Assembly: GCF_017573505.1 (NCBI RefSeq)
Contig: NZ_JAGEOJ010000016.1
Coordinates: forward strand, 124,001-188,000
DNA length: 64,000 nucleotides
From: Actinomadura barringtoniae
Lineage (GTDB): Bacteria; Actinomycetota; Actinomycetes; Streptosporangiales; Streptosporangiaceae
Direction of reading: 5' to 3'
How positions within the stretch are numbered: position 1 is the stretch's first letter; the number at the start of each line of letters is the position of its first letter. The position numbers were made by a program, and so were the translations under genes. Of the stretch, positions 16,745 to 24,764 are shown in pieces. The notes beneath the pieces were generated by a model. It did no database searches and was not told the DNA's origin. It worked only from the letters and a program-made list of their open reading frames with translations.

Positions 16745-17643
16745 CCCCCGTCAAGAAGAGCGGCCAGGCCGTTCTTGACGATCCGCTCGCCGTCCTCGCG
16801 GTACTTCAGCACGGCGCCGAGCGTCACCGCGGCGGTCTCGGGGTCCAGCTCGCGGACGCCGAGCGCGACCAGCGCCTCGGTCCAGTCCAGGCTCTCGGCG
16901 ACGCCCGGCGGCTTCAGCAGGTCCTCGGCGCGCAGCCGCTGGGCGGCGCGGGCGACCTGCCCGGCGAGCCGGTCCGCCGCGTCCGGCAGCCGCCGCCGGA
17001 TGATCGCGACCTCACGGTCGTAGGAGGGGTGCTCCAGCCAGTGGTAGAGGCAGCGGCGCTTCAGCGCGTCGTGCACCTCGCGGGTGCGGTTGGAGGTGAC
17101 CACGACGACCGGCGGCCGCTCGGCGCGCACGGTGCCGAGCTCGGGGATCGTGATGGTGAAGTCGCTCAGCACCTCGAGCAGGAACGCCTCGAACTCGTCG
17201 TCGGCGCGGTCGATCTCGTCCACCAGCAGCACGCTCGGCACGGTCTCCAGGGCGCGCAGCAGCGGCCGGGCGACCAGGAAACGGCGGTCGTAGAGCTCGC
17301 CCTCCAGCCGGTCGACGTCGGCGACGCCCGCGGCCTCGGCGGCCCGCAGGTGCAGGAGCTGGCGCGGGAAGTCCCAGTCATAGAGGGCCTGCGCGGCGTC
17401 CAGCCCCTCGTAGCACTGCAGCCGGATCAGCGGAGCGCCGAGCACCTGCGACATGGCCCGGGCGAACGCGGTCTTGCCGACGCCGGCCTCGCCCTCCAGG
17501 AACAGCGGGCGCCCCATCCGGAGCGCGAGGAAGCCCGCCGTCGCCAGGCCCTCGTCGGCCAGATAGGCGTGCTCGTCCAGCCGCCGTACGAGCTCGCCGG
17601 GCGAATCGACGCCGGACGCCGGGTCTGCCGCGTTTCGCGTCAC
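16741..17643 (-). CDS. MoxR/CoxD-type AAA+ ATPase
   Basis: A 300-residue MoxR-family ATPase. Walker A is GEAGVGKT (about 55-62), Walker B is VLLVDEIDRAD (about 139-149), the sensor region is VVTSNRTRE, and the lid domain follows with KRRCLYHWLEHP. In CO-dehydrogenase clusters CoxD is a chaperone-like ATPase needed for assembly of the copper-sulfur-molybdenum site. It is the first gene of the four-gene operon. The divergent sulfite oxidase begins 116 bp away, so a shared promoter region between two molybdenum-related operons is possible. Confidence 0.87.
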   Translation of the reverse strand: MTRNAADPASGVDSPGELVRRLDEHAYLADEGLATAGFLALRMGRPLFLEGEAGVGKTAFARAMSQVLGAPLIRLQCYEGLDAAQALYDWDFPRQLLHLRAAEAAGVADVDRLEGELYDRRFLVARPLLRALETVPSVLLVDEIDRADDEFEAFLLEVLSDFTITIPELGTVRAERPPVVVVTSNRTREVHDALKRRCLYHWLEHPSYDREVAIIRRRLPDAADRLAGQVARAAQRLRAEDLLKPPGVAESLDWTEALVALGVRELDPETAAVTLGAVLKYREDGERIVKNGLAALLDGG

Positions 17644-17759
17644 ACCGACAGGCTACCCACCGCCGTTCCCGCTTCGACCCCTTCGCACTTCCCATAGAAA
17701 CAGTACTTTTCCTACAGGATCAGTTGACTTTACGCGTTCCGCCCACCACGATCGGTCGC

Positions 17760-19019
17760 ATGAAGCACGACCTCACCGACGAGGCCACCTATGAACGGGT
17801 GCGCATGTCCCGGCGCGGCCTGCTGCGCGCCACCGCCGGAGCCGGTCTCGGAGCCGGTCTCGGAGCCGCCGCGTTCGCCGCCACCGGCCGAGCCGCCGCC
17901 TCGACGCAAACCACGGCGGCCGAGGGCGGGCCGATCGTCAAGCCGCTGCCGCCCGAGACGTTCATCAACTACGGCACCAACGCCGAGACCCGCTGGGAGG
18001 CGCTCAAGGACACCGGCTACCTGACGCCCGTCGACCACTTCTTCGTGCGCAACCACGTGTCCACCCCGCTCATCGACGCGCGCACGTGGCGGCTGAAGCT
18101 GTGGGGCAGCGGGCTGCGCGGGTCGCCGGGCGAGGACCGGCCGATCGAGTTCTCCTACGAGGACCTGAGGGCGATGCGGGCCGAGACCCTCGTCTCCTCG
18201 ATCGAGTGCACCGGCAACGGCCGCAGCTTCTACGCCTCGCAGCAGGGCCAGGAGGTCTCGGGCACACCCTGGAAGCTCGGCGCGGTCGGCGTCGCGCGGT
18301 GGCGCGGCGTGCGGCTGGCGACCGTTCTGGAACGTGCCGGGCTCACCCGCCACGCCGTCGACCTGCTGCCGCGCGGCCTGGACCCCGAGTACCTGGACAA
18401 GGGCGAGAACCTCGGCCGGGTGCGGCGCCCGCTGCCGATCGCCAAGGCGCTCAAGGACGTGCTGCTGGCCTACGAGATGAACGGCCGCCCGCTGCCGCCC
18501 GACCATGGTTTTCCGGTGCGGCTCGTCGTACCTTCGTGGGTGGGCATCGCATCGATCAAATGGCTCGGTGACGTTCAGGTGTCGGATCAGCCGTTGTACT
18601 CCCCGTGGAACACCCGGTACTACCGGATGTTCGGGCCGGACTTCCCGGCCGAGGGCAGCGCGCCCCTGACCAGGATGAACGTCAAGAGCGCGTTCGAGCT
18701 CCCCTTCGGCGCCGAGCTCGCCGCCCGCCGCAGGCACGTGCTGACCGGCCGTTCGTGGTCGGGCAACGGGCATGTACGCCGGGTCGAGGTCAGCAGCGAC
18801 GGCGGCGCGTCCTGGGATCGCGCCCGCACGTACGGGCCGAGCGCCGAGCACGGCTGGGTGCGCTGGCAGTTCCCCTGGCGGCCCGAGACGCCCGGGTCGT
18901 ACGAACTGCTCGCCCGCGCCACCGACGAGACCGGTGCCGTGCAGCCCGCGACCGCCGCCTACAACACGCTCGGATACCTGTTCGGCGCGATCGTGAAACA
19001 CCCCGTGACCGTCATTTAG
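17760..19019 (+). CDS. TAT-exported sulfite oxidase-family molybdoenzyme
   Basis: A 419-residue enzyme of the sulfite oxidase family. It has a twin-arginine signal (MSRRGLLRATAG, about residues 16-27, then an Ala/Gly hydrophobic stretch). The molybdopterin domain contains the cofactor-ligating cysteine in IECTGNGRSF. The C-terminal domain is the Ig-like Mo-co dimerisation fold (GHVRRVEVSSDGGASW). It has no cytochrome b5 or c domain, so it needs a separate electron acceptor. The start is ATG 17760, though an in-frame TTG at 17724 exists and the ribosome site is weak. Next is a methanethiol oxidase gene, 31 bp downstream, which suggests sulfur oxidation as the common theme. Confidence 0.85.
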   Translation: MKHDLTDEATYERVRMSRRGLLRATAGAGLGAGLGAAAFAATGRAAASTQTTAAEGGPIVKPLPPETFINYGTNAETRWEALKDTGYLTPVDHFFVRNHVSTPLIDARTWRLKLWGSGLRGSPGEDRPIEFSYEDLRAMRAETLVSSIECTGNGRSFYASQQGQEVSGTPWKLGAVGVARWRGVRLATVLERAGLTRHAVDLLPRGLDPEYLDKGENLGRVRRPLPIAKALKDVLLAYEMNGRPLPPDHGFPVRLVVPSWVGIASIKWLGDVQVSDQPLYSPWNTRYYRMFGPDFPAEGSAPLTRMNVKSAFELPFGAELAARRRHVLTGRSWSGNGHVRRVEVSSDGGASWDRARTYGPSAEHGWVRWQFPWRPETPGSYELLARATDETGAVQPATAAYNTLGYLFGAIVKHPVTVI

Positions 19020-19050
19020 CCGAAAGAGTCGGAAGAGCCGGGAGAGCCCC

Positions 19051-20457
19051 ATGGCCTTGTGGAAGCCGGATCCCACCTTCTACGCCTCGCCGCGCGACGC
19101 CGCGGAGGCGCCCCCGGAGACGCTCGCCTACGTCGCCGCGTTCGACCGTTCGGCGGCCAAGCCGGACGCGATCGCGGTGCTGGACGTCGATCCGGGGTCC
19201 GGCTCGTACGGCGAGGTGGTCGGCTGGAGCGAGCTGCCCAACCTCGGCGACGAGCTGCACCACTTCGGCTGGAACGCGTGCAGCAGCGCGCTGTGCCCGT
19301 ACGCGCCGCACCCGCATGTCGAGCGGCGCTACCTGGTGGTGCCGGGCCTGCGGTCGTCGCGGATCTACGTGCTGGACACCAAGGACGACCCGCGCGCGCC
19401 CAAGCTCGTGAAGACCCTGGAGGCCGACGAGCTGGCCAAGCGGGCGGGCTACTCGCGTCCGCACACCGTGCACTGCGGTCCCGAGGGGCTGTACGTGACG
19501 GCGCTCGGCGGGGCGAACGGCGAGGAGGGGCCGGGCGGGATCGCGCTGCTCGACCACACCTCGTTCGAGGTGCGCGGACGCTGGGAGGTCGACCGGGGCC
19601 CGCAGTACTTCGCCTACGACGCCTGGTGGCACATCGCCCACGACGTGCTCGTCACCTCCGAGTGGGGCACGCCGTCGATGATCGAGGACGGCGTGGTCGG
19701 CGAGCTGCTCCTCGGCCGCAAGTACGGGCACGCGCTGCACTTCTGGGACCTGCCCAAGCGCAAGCACGTGCAGACCGTCGACCTCGGCGACGAGCACCAG
19801 ATGGCGCTGGAGCTGCGGCCCGCGCACGACCCGACCAAGCAGTGGGGCTTCGCCGGCGTGGTCGTCAGCGTCGAGGACCTGTCGGCGTCGGTGTGGCTGT
19901 GGCATCGGGCGGACGATGGCGACGGCTGGGCCGCCACCAAGGTCATCACGATCCCGGCCGAGCCCGCCGACCCGGCCCTGCTCCCGCCGGTCATCGAGCC
20001 GTTCGGGGCCGTGCCGCCGCTGGTCACCGACATCGACCTGTCGGTGGACGACCGCTGGCTGTACGTGTCGTGCTGGGGCACCGGCGAGCTGAAGCGCTAC
20101 GACGTGAGCGACCCGTTCCACCCGGTCGAGGCGGGCTCGGTGCACCTCGGCGGGATCGTGCGCCGGACCCCGCATCCGGCCGCGCCGGACCTGCCGCTGG
20201 CGGGCGGGCCGCAGATGGTCGAGGTCAGCCGCGACGGCCAACGGGTGTACGTGACGAACTCGCTCTATGGGGCGTGGGACGACCAGTTCTACCCGGACGG
20301 CGTCGGTGCCTGGATGGCCAAGCTCGACTCCTCCGCTTCGGGTTTCGGGTTCGACGAACGCTTCTTCCCGCACGGCGACGCGTTCCGCGGGCTGCGCCCG
20401 CACCAGGTGCGCCTGCAGGGCGGTGACGCCTCCTCCGATTCGTACTGCTACCCGTGA
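19051..20457 (+). CDS. Methanethiol oxidase / selenium-binding protein (SBP56) family
   Basis: A 468-residue seven-bladed propeller protein of the SELENBP1/methanethiol oxidase family, close to the usual length of about 460-470. Conserved features include HHFGWNACSSALCPY (the cysteine-containing active-site loop), RSSRIYVLDTK, SRPHTVHCGPEG and DEHQMALELRPAHDP with metal-binding histidines. Bacterial members oxidise methanethiol to formaldehyde, hydrogen sulfide and hydrogen peroxide using copper. The product sulfide could be oxidised further to sulfite, the substrate of the upstream enzyme. It has no obvious signal peptide. Its stop overlaps the next start by 4 bp. Confidence 0.85.
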   Translation: MALWKPDPTFYASPRDAAEAPPETLAYVAAFDRSAAKPDAIAVLDVDPGSGSYGEVVGWSELPNLGDELHHFGWNACSSALCPYAPHPHVERRYLVVPGLRSSRIYVLDTKDDPRAPKLVKTLEADELAKRAGYSRPHTVHCGPEGLYVTALGGANGEEGPGGIALLDHTSFEVRGRWEVDRGPQYFAYDAWWHIAHDVLVTSEWGTPSMIEDGVVGELLLGRKYGHALHFWDLPKRKHVQTVDLGDEHQMALELRPAHDPTKQWGFAGVVVSVEDLSASVWLWHRADDGDGWAATKVITIPAEPADPALLPPVIEPFGAVPPLVTDIDLSVDDRWLYVSCWGTGELKRYDVSDPFHPVEAGSVHLGGIVRRTPHPAAPDLPLAGGPQMVEVSRDGQRVYVTNSLYGAWDDQFYPDGVGAWMAKLDSSASGFGFDERFFPHGDAFRGLRPHQVRLQGGDASSDSYCYP

Positions 20458-21113
20458 CGAACGGCTCGCTCGCGGCGCTCATCGCGCTCGGGGCGTTCCA
20501 CGGGCTGAACCCCGGCATGGGCTGGCTGTTCGCGGTCGCGCGCGGCCTTCAGGAACGCAGCCGCGCCCTCGTGCTGCAGTCGCTCCCGGCGATCGCGGCC
20601 GGGCACGCCGCCTCGGTGGGCGCGGTCGCGATCCTGGTGTCGCTCACCGAGTCGGTGGTCGCGACCCAGGTCATCGCGATCGCCGGCGGCGTGGTCCTGG
20701 TCGGGTTCGGGCTGTGGCGGCTGCTGTCCAACCGGCACTTCCGCTGGGTCGGCATGCGGCTGTCGCTGTGGCAGCTGGCGGGCTGGTCGTTCCTGATGTC
20801 GTCGGTGCACGGCGCCGGGCTCATGCTGCTGCCGATCCTCACCTCGTCGTCCGGTGTGTCGTCCGGTGGGTCGTCCGGCGTGCACTCCGCCCACAGCCAC
20901 GGCCTGGAGGCGGGCGCGGGCAGCGCGATCTCCACGGGCGTCTTCGTGACCGGCGTTCACACCCTGGCGATGTTCACCGTCGCCGGGGTGATCGCCATCG
21001 CGGTGTACGAGCTGGTCGGGCTGGCGATCCTGCGGCACGCCTGGTTCAACCTCGACCGCGTGTGGGCGGTGGCGCTCATCGGCGCCGGGACGGCGACGCT
21101 CCTCACCGCCTGA
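20454..21113 (+). CDS. Polytopic membrane protein coupled to methanethiol oxidase
   Basis: A 219-residue membrane protein with about six hydrophobic segments. Histidines recur at segment starts: AFHGLNPGMGWLF, GHAASVGAV, SSVHGAGLMLLP and TGVHTLAMF, and a His/Ser-rich loop lies between (HSAHSHG). The His-Gly/Asn-Pro pattern recalls heavy-metal transporters of the NiCoT/UreH/LysE-like superfamily, but I cannot assign it firmly. Translational coupling to a copper-dependent oxidase makes metal delivery or export of a sulfur compound plausible; this is inference. The loop near 20850-20880 has small GTCGTCCGG-type repeats. Confidence 0.65.
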   Translation: MTNGSLAALIALGAFHGLNPGMGWLFAVARGLQERSRALVLQSLPAIAAGHAASVGAVAILVSLTESVVATQVIAIAGGVVLVGFGLWRLLSNRHFRWVGMRLSLWQLAGWSFLMSSVHGAGLMLLPILTSSSGVSSGGSSGVHSAHSHGLEAGAGSAISTGVFVTGVHTLAMFTVAGVIAIAVYELVGLAILRHAWFNLDRVWAVALIGAGTATLLTA

Positions 21114-21243
21114 TGGTTGACGCCCCGGCCGGATTTGGCATCTTGATCACCTTCCCTTGCCGGGGCACTGACCCGCCTGACAACCTCCTTGTCGCCGCTG
21201 TGCCCGACGGGACACGCGATGGCCGATGAGGAACGGGGAACGC

Positions 21244-22194
21244 ATGAGGTCGACGATCAAGATCACGATCGCCGGAGTCACCATGGCGCCGCTCATGGCG
21301 GCCCCCGCCCTCTCAGCCTCAGCCTCGGCCGAAGCGGCCACCACCCCCGCGCCCGCGGTCCCCGCCGCCGCCGCGAAGGGCCCGAGCGTGGCGGCCAGGT
21401 CGGCCTACCTCTGGGACAGCGGCGCGAAGAAGACCCGCTGGACCAAGAGCCCCGACACCCGCCGGCCCGTCGCCAGCATCACCAAGGTGATGACCGCGAT
21501 GGTCGTGCTGCGCGGCGGCCACCTGGACCGGAAGATCACGGTCAAGAAGAAGCACGTCGACTACGCCAAAAGCCACGGCGCCAGCTCGGCCAAGCTGCGC
21601 GCGGGCGACAAGCTGACGGTCCGGCAGCTGCTGAACGCGATGATGCTGCCCTCGGGCTGCGACGCCGCCTACGTGCTCGCCGACTCCTACGGGCCCGGCT
21701 GGCGCGGCTTCGTCGCCAAGATGAACAAGACCGCCAAGCAGCTCAAGATGACCCGCACGCACTACGCCAACTTCGACGGGCTGCCCTGGCCGTCGCAGAC
21801 CTCGACGCTGTCGACGGCACGCGACCAGATCAAGCTCGGCCACTACGCGATGAGGAACAAGGACTTCCGCGCGGTCGTCGCCCGCAGGTCCTACTCGCTC
21901 GGCTCGGGCGGCGGGCACCACGCCTACAAGTGGACCAACACCAACCTGATGATCGGGTCGTACCGCGGCACGATCGGCATCAAGACCGGCTTCACCGACG
22001 GCGCGGGCTACTCGCTGATGTTCGCCGCCCACCGCGGCAAGCGCATCCTGATCGGCGTCGTGCTGAACAGCTCCACCCGCAACCCGAACGCGCGCTTCAC
22101 CGACGCGGCGCGCCTCCTGAACTGGGGCTTCGGCGTTCGCACGGCCGAGGTCTACCGCGTCCCGCCGGTTCCGGCCGGCGCCAACATCGACTAA
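21244..22194 (+). CDS. Peptidase S11 D-alanyl-D-alanine carboxypeptidase
   Basis: A 316-residue secreted penicillin-binding-type enzyme. ATG 21244 is preferred over ATG 21226 because GGGGAA lies just ahead and MRSTIKI leads into the signal peptide (cleavage near ASA-EA). The catalytic SxxK is SITK, in RRPVASITKVMTAM, and the KTG triad is KTGFT. The SxN motif reads SGC in MLPSGCDAAY instead of SGN, a substitution shared in kind with the paralogue at 23251. It should trim D-alanine from peptidoglycan stem peptides. The C-terminal extension seen in larger DacA proteins is absent. Confidence 0.87.
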   Translation: MRSTIKITIAGVTMAPLMAAPALSASASAEAATTPAPAVPAAAAKGPSVAARSAYLWDSGAKKTRWTKSPDTRRPVASITKVMTAMVVLRGGHLDRKITVKKKHVDYAKSHGASSAKLRAGDKLTVRQLLNAMMLPSGCDAAYVLADSYGPGWRGFVAKMNKTAKQLKMTRTHYANFDGLPWPSQTSTLSTARDQIKLGHYAMRNKDFRAVVARRSYSLGSGGGHHAYKWTNTNLMIGSYRGTIGIKTGFTDGAGYSLMFAAHRGKRILIGVVLNSSTRNPNARFTDAARLLNWGFGVRTAEVYRVPPVPAGANID

Positions 22195-22205
22195 GGCGGG
22201 CGGCC

Positions 22206-23192
22206 ATGGCCGGACTCACGCGACGCGATGTGTGCAAGGCCGGGCTGGTGACCGCCGGCGCGGCCGCCTCCATCGGGCTGCCGGGCTCCCCCGCGGAGGC
22301 GGCGGAGGCGGCGGGCCCGGCGGTCGTCGGCCAGAAGTGGCTGAGCAAGAGGCTTCTGGAGTTCACCGTGTCCTCGCCCGCGATGGGCCGGACGCTGACC
22401 AACCGGCTGCTGGTGCCGCCGGGCTGGTCGGCCTCGGCCAAGCGGACCTGGCCCGTGATCTTCATGCTGCACGGCGGGAACGACACCTACGTCTCCTGGA
22501 CCCGTTCCACCGACATCGAGGCGTTCACCGCCAAGACCAACGCGCTGATCGTCATGCCCGAGTGCGGACGCTCCGGCGGCTTCACCGACTGGTGGTACGG
22601 AGGGAAGGGCGGCACGCCGCGCTGGGAGACCTACCACCTCACCGAGGTCCGCCAGGTCGTCGAACGGCACTACCGGGGCGGCCCGCACCGCGCCGTCGCG
22701 GGCCTGTCCGCCGGTGGCTACGGCGCCCTCATCTACGCGGCCCGGCATCCGCGCTTCTTCTCCTACGCCGCCGCCTACAGCCCGTACGCCGCGACCCTGC
22801 TGCCCGGCCTCCCCGAGGGCATGCTCGCCGGAATGCAGCACGACGGGCTGAACGGCCTGGACATGTGGGGCCCGCCCTGGTTCAGCCCGAACGTCTGGCC
22901 TGCCCACGACCCGATCACCCAGGCGCCCGGCCTCAAGGGCACCCAGCTGTATCTCTCGTGCAGCATGACCGGCTTCGACGGTCCGTTCGACGCCCCCGGC
23001 CAGGAGTACGGCGCTCGCAACTCCGCCGAACAGCTCGCTTGGACCACGGTCGCCGCGTTCTCCCTACGGCTCAGCCCGCTGGGCATCCCCGCCACCCGCC
23101 ACTTCTACGACACCGGTACGCACCGCTGGCCGTACTGGCAGCGCGAGATGCACAACTCCTGGCCTCGCCTGACCAAGTCCCTCGGCGCGTAG
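22206..23192 (+). CDS. TAT-exported esterase (Ag85/esterase D-like alpha/beta hydrolase)
   Basis: A 328-residue alpha/beta hydrolase. The N-terminus TRRDVCKAGLVTAGAAASIG is a twin-arginine signal. The nucleophile elbow is GLSAGGYGA (about residues 164-172), the oxyanion strand is VIFMLHGGND, and the C-terminal histidine is in TGTHRWPYW. The family (PF00756) includes esterase D, feruloyl esterases and mycolyltransferases; the substrate here is unknown. It begins 11 bp after the DD-carboxypeptidase stop and is followed by a second carboxypeptidase, so it may act on a cell-wall ester. The last codons and stop lie inside a 20-bp tandem duplication. Confidence 0.8.
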   Translation: MAGLTRRDVCKAGLVTAGAAASIGLPGSPAEAAEAAGPAVVGQKWLSKRLLEFTVSSPAMGRTLTNRLLVPPGWSASAKRTWPVIFMLHGGNDTYVSWTRSTDIEAFTAKTNALIVMPECGRSGGFTDWWYGGKGGTPRWETYHLTEVRQVVERHYRGGPHRAVAGLSAGGYGALIYAARHPRFFSYAAAYSPYAATLLPGLPEGMLAGMQHDGLNGLDMWGPPWFSPNVWPAHDPITQAPGLKGTQLYLSCSMTGFDGPFDAPGQEYGARNSAEQLAWTTVAAFSLRLSPLGIPATRHFYDTGTHRWPYWQREMHNSWPRLTKSLGA

Positions 23193-23216
23193 CAGGGTCC
23201 CTCGGCGCGTAGCAGG
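23177..23216. repeat. 20-bp perfect tandem duplication across a stop codon
   Basis: The unit beginning GTCCCTCGGCGCG occupies 23177-23196 and again 23197-23216. The first copy contains the esterase TAG stop (23190-23192), so the second is untranslated. Confidence 0.95.
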
Positions 23217-23250
23217 GCGTTGAGCAGGGGAATCGCTTAGCATCCTGCGC

Positions 23251-24081
23251 GTGCCGATCGCTCCCGCCCCCGGTGGAAACGCCCCCGCTGGAATCCATGC
23301 CCGCGCCGCCTACCTCATCGAGGGCAACGGCACCGAACGCTGGTCCAAGGACGCCGACACCCGGCGGCCCATGGCGAGCATCACCAAGGTCATGACCGCC
23401 ATGGTGGTGATTCGTTCGGGCGACCTGAACCGGACCATCACCATCAAGCGCAAGTACCTGACGTACGGTGCCAGGCACGGAGCGACCGTGGCGGGGCTTC
23501 GCCCCGGCGACCGCTTCACCGCCCGGCAGCTCCTCTACGCCCTGCTGCTGCCTTCCGGGGCCGACGCCGCTTATGCCCTCGCCGACTCTTACGGGCCCGG
23601 CTGGCGCGGCTTCGTCGGCAAGATGAACACGACCGCGCACACGCTGGGCATGGGCCACACCACCTACGACAACTTCGATGGGCTCCCCTGGCCCACCGCC
23701 TTCGCCGACTCCACGACGCCGCGCGACCTCGCCAGGCTGGCCCAGTACGCGATGAAGAGCCCGACGTTTCGTTCTGTGGCGGGCAAGGCCGCATACACAC
23801 TGCCTAAGAGCGGAAGGCATCGCCGCTACCGCTGGACCAACACCAACCGGCTTCTCGGCGTTTACCGCGGCACGCGCGGCATCAAGACCGGCTTCACCAA
23901 CGCCGCCGGCTACTGCCTGCTGTTCAGCGCGACCAGAGGTAGGCGGACGCTGTACGGCGTGGCCCTGGGTAATGTCTCTTCGGCCAACCGCTTTACTGAT
24001 GCGGCCCACATGCTCGACTGGGGCTTCAACGCGAAGACCCCGTCCGCACTACGCCTGGCCGACGTTCCCGTGACCGACTAA
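23251..24081 (+). CDS. Peptidase S11 paralogue without a signal peptide
   Basis: A 276-residue paralogue of the 21244 carboxypeptidase. SITK and KTGFT are intact, while SxN is SGA (LLPSGADAAY). There is no secretion signal: the protein starts MPIAPAPGGNAPAG and enters the catalytic domain at once. In-frame extension is impossible because TGA lies ten codons upstream. No good ribosome site precedes GTG 23251, but TAGCAT (23238-23243) sits 7 bases before it, as expected for the -10 of a leaderless mRNA. Either the enzyme is cytoplasmic or inactive in the wall, or the signal was lost after duplication. Confidence 0.8.
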   Translation: MPIAPAPGGNAPAGIHARAAYLIEGNGTERWSKDADTRRPMASITKVMTAMVVIRSGDLNRTITIKRKYLTYGARHGATVAGLRPGDRFTARQLLYALLLPSGADAAYALADSYGPGWRGFVGKMNTTAHTLGMGHTTYDNFDGLPWPTAFADSTTPRDLARLAQYAMKSPTFRSVAGKAAYTLPKSGRHRRYRWTNTNRLLGVYRGTRGIKTGFTNAAGYCLLFSATRGRRTLYGVALGNVSSANRFTDAAHMLDWGFNAKTPSALRLADVPVTD

Positions 24082-24150
24082 AGAAAAAGGGAACTCGTTC
24101 GGGAGGTCCGGCCGAGAACGGGATGTAGCCCCACTCGAAAGGACCCCCCA

Positions 24151-24174
24151 ATGAACGGACGTGGTACGTGTTGA
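24151..24174 (+). CDS. Putative seven-residue leader peptide
   Basis: ATG 24151 with AAAGGA 7 bases upstream opens a seven-codon frame (MNGRGTC, stop TGA 24172-24174) that overlaps the GTG/TTG start of the sigma gene in another frame. The sigma start itself lacks a comparable ribosome site, so translation of the leader may be needed to reach it. It could also be chance. Confidence 0.35.
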   Translation: MNGRGTC

Positions 24175-24764
24175 CCGCGCCCCCCGCACAGGACACCTCT
24201 GACGCAGTCCTCATAAGGCAGTCGTTGCGGGAGCCGGAGCATTTCGCGCTCGTCTTCGACCGGCACAGCGACGAGATCCACCGCTACGTCGCCCGCCGCC
24301 TCGGACCCGAAATGGCCGAGGACGTGGTCGCCGAGACGTTCCTGACCGCGTTCAGCAAGCGCTCCCGCTACGACCTGGACCGCCCCGACGCGCGCCCCTG
24401 GCTCTACGGCATCGCGACCAACGCCGTCCGGGAGCACCGGCGCGCCGAGGTCCGCCGCAACCGCATGCTGGCCCGCACGCGCACCCCCGGCACGGTCGAG
24501 TCGTTCGACGAACGCAGCGCCGCCCGCGTCACCGCCGAACGCCTCCAGCCCCGCCTCGCCGCGATCCTGGCACGGCTCTCGGCCGCCGACCGCGACCTCC
24601 TGCTCCTGATCGCCTGGGCCGACCTGAGCTACGAGGAGGCCGCTCAGGCCCTCGGCGTCCCGGTCGGAACGGTCCGATCCCGCCTGCACAGGATCCGTAA
24701 GAAGGTGCGCCGCGCGTTCGGCGGTACCGACCCCATGACGACGCACGAGGAGTCCCCGGCATGA
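24168..24764 (+). CDS. ECF RNA polymerase sigma factor
   Basis: A 198-residue sigma-70 factor. Region 2 (about 28-95) has FDRHSDEIHRYVARRLG, EDVVAETFLTAF and RPWLYGIATNAVREH. Region 4 (about 130-185) has LSAADRDLLLLIAWADLSYEEAA and the DNA-reading helix GVPVGTVRSRLHRIRKK. The start is GTG 24168 or TTG 24171, overlapped by a possible leader peptide. The stop overlaps the next gene by 4 bp (ATGA); that gene encodes a single-span membrane protein of a family usually paired with such sigma factors. Confidence 0.9.
   Translation: MLTAPPAQDTSDAVLIRQSLREPEHFALVFDRHSDEIHRYVARRLGPEMAEDVVAETFLTAFSKRSRYDLDRPDARPWLYGIATNAVREHRRAEVRRNRMLARTRTPGTVESFDERSAARVTAERLQPRLAAILARLSAADRDLLLLIAWADLSYEEAAQALGVPVGTVRSRLHRIRKKVRRAFGGTDPMTTHEESPA

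Noticed and set aside
21122..21167. Riboswitch or terminator between the sulfur operon and the carboxypeptidase
   Set aside because: Only an 8-bp GCCCCGGC/GCCGGGGC pair with a loop of about 30 bases and no T-run; not convincing against the high GC background.
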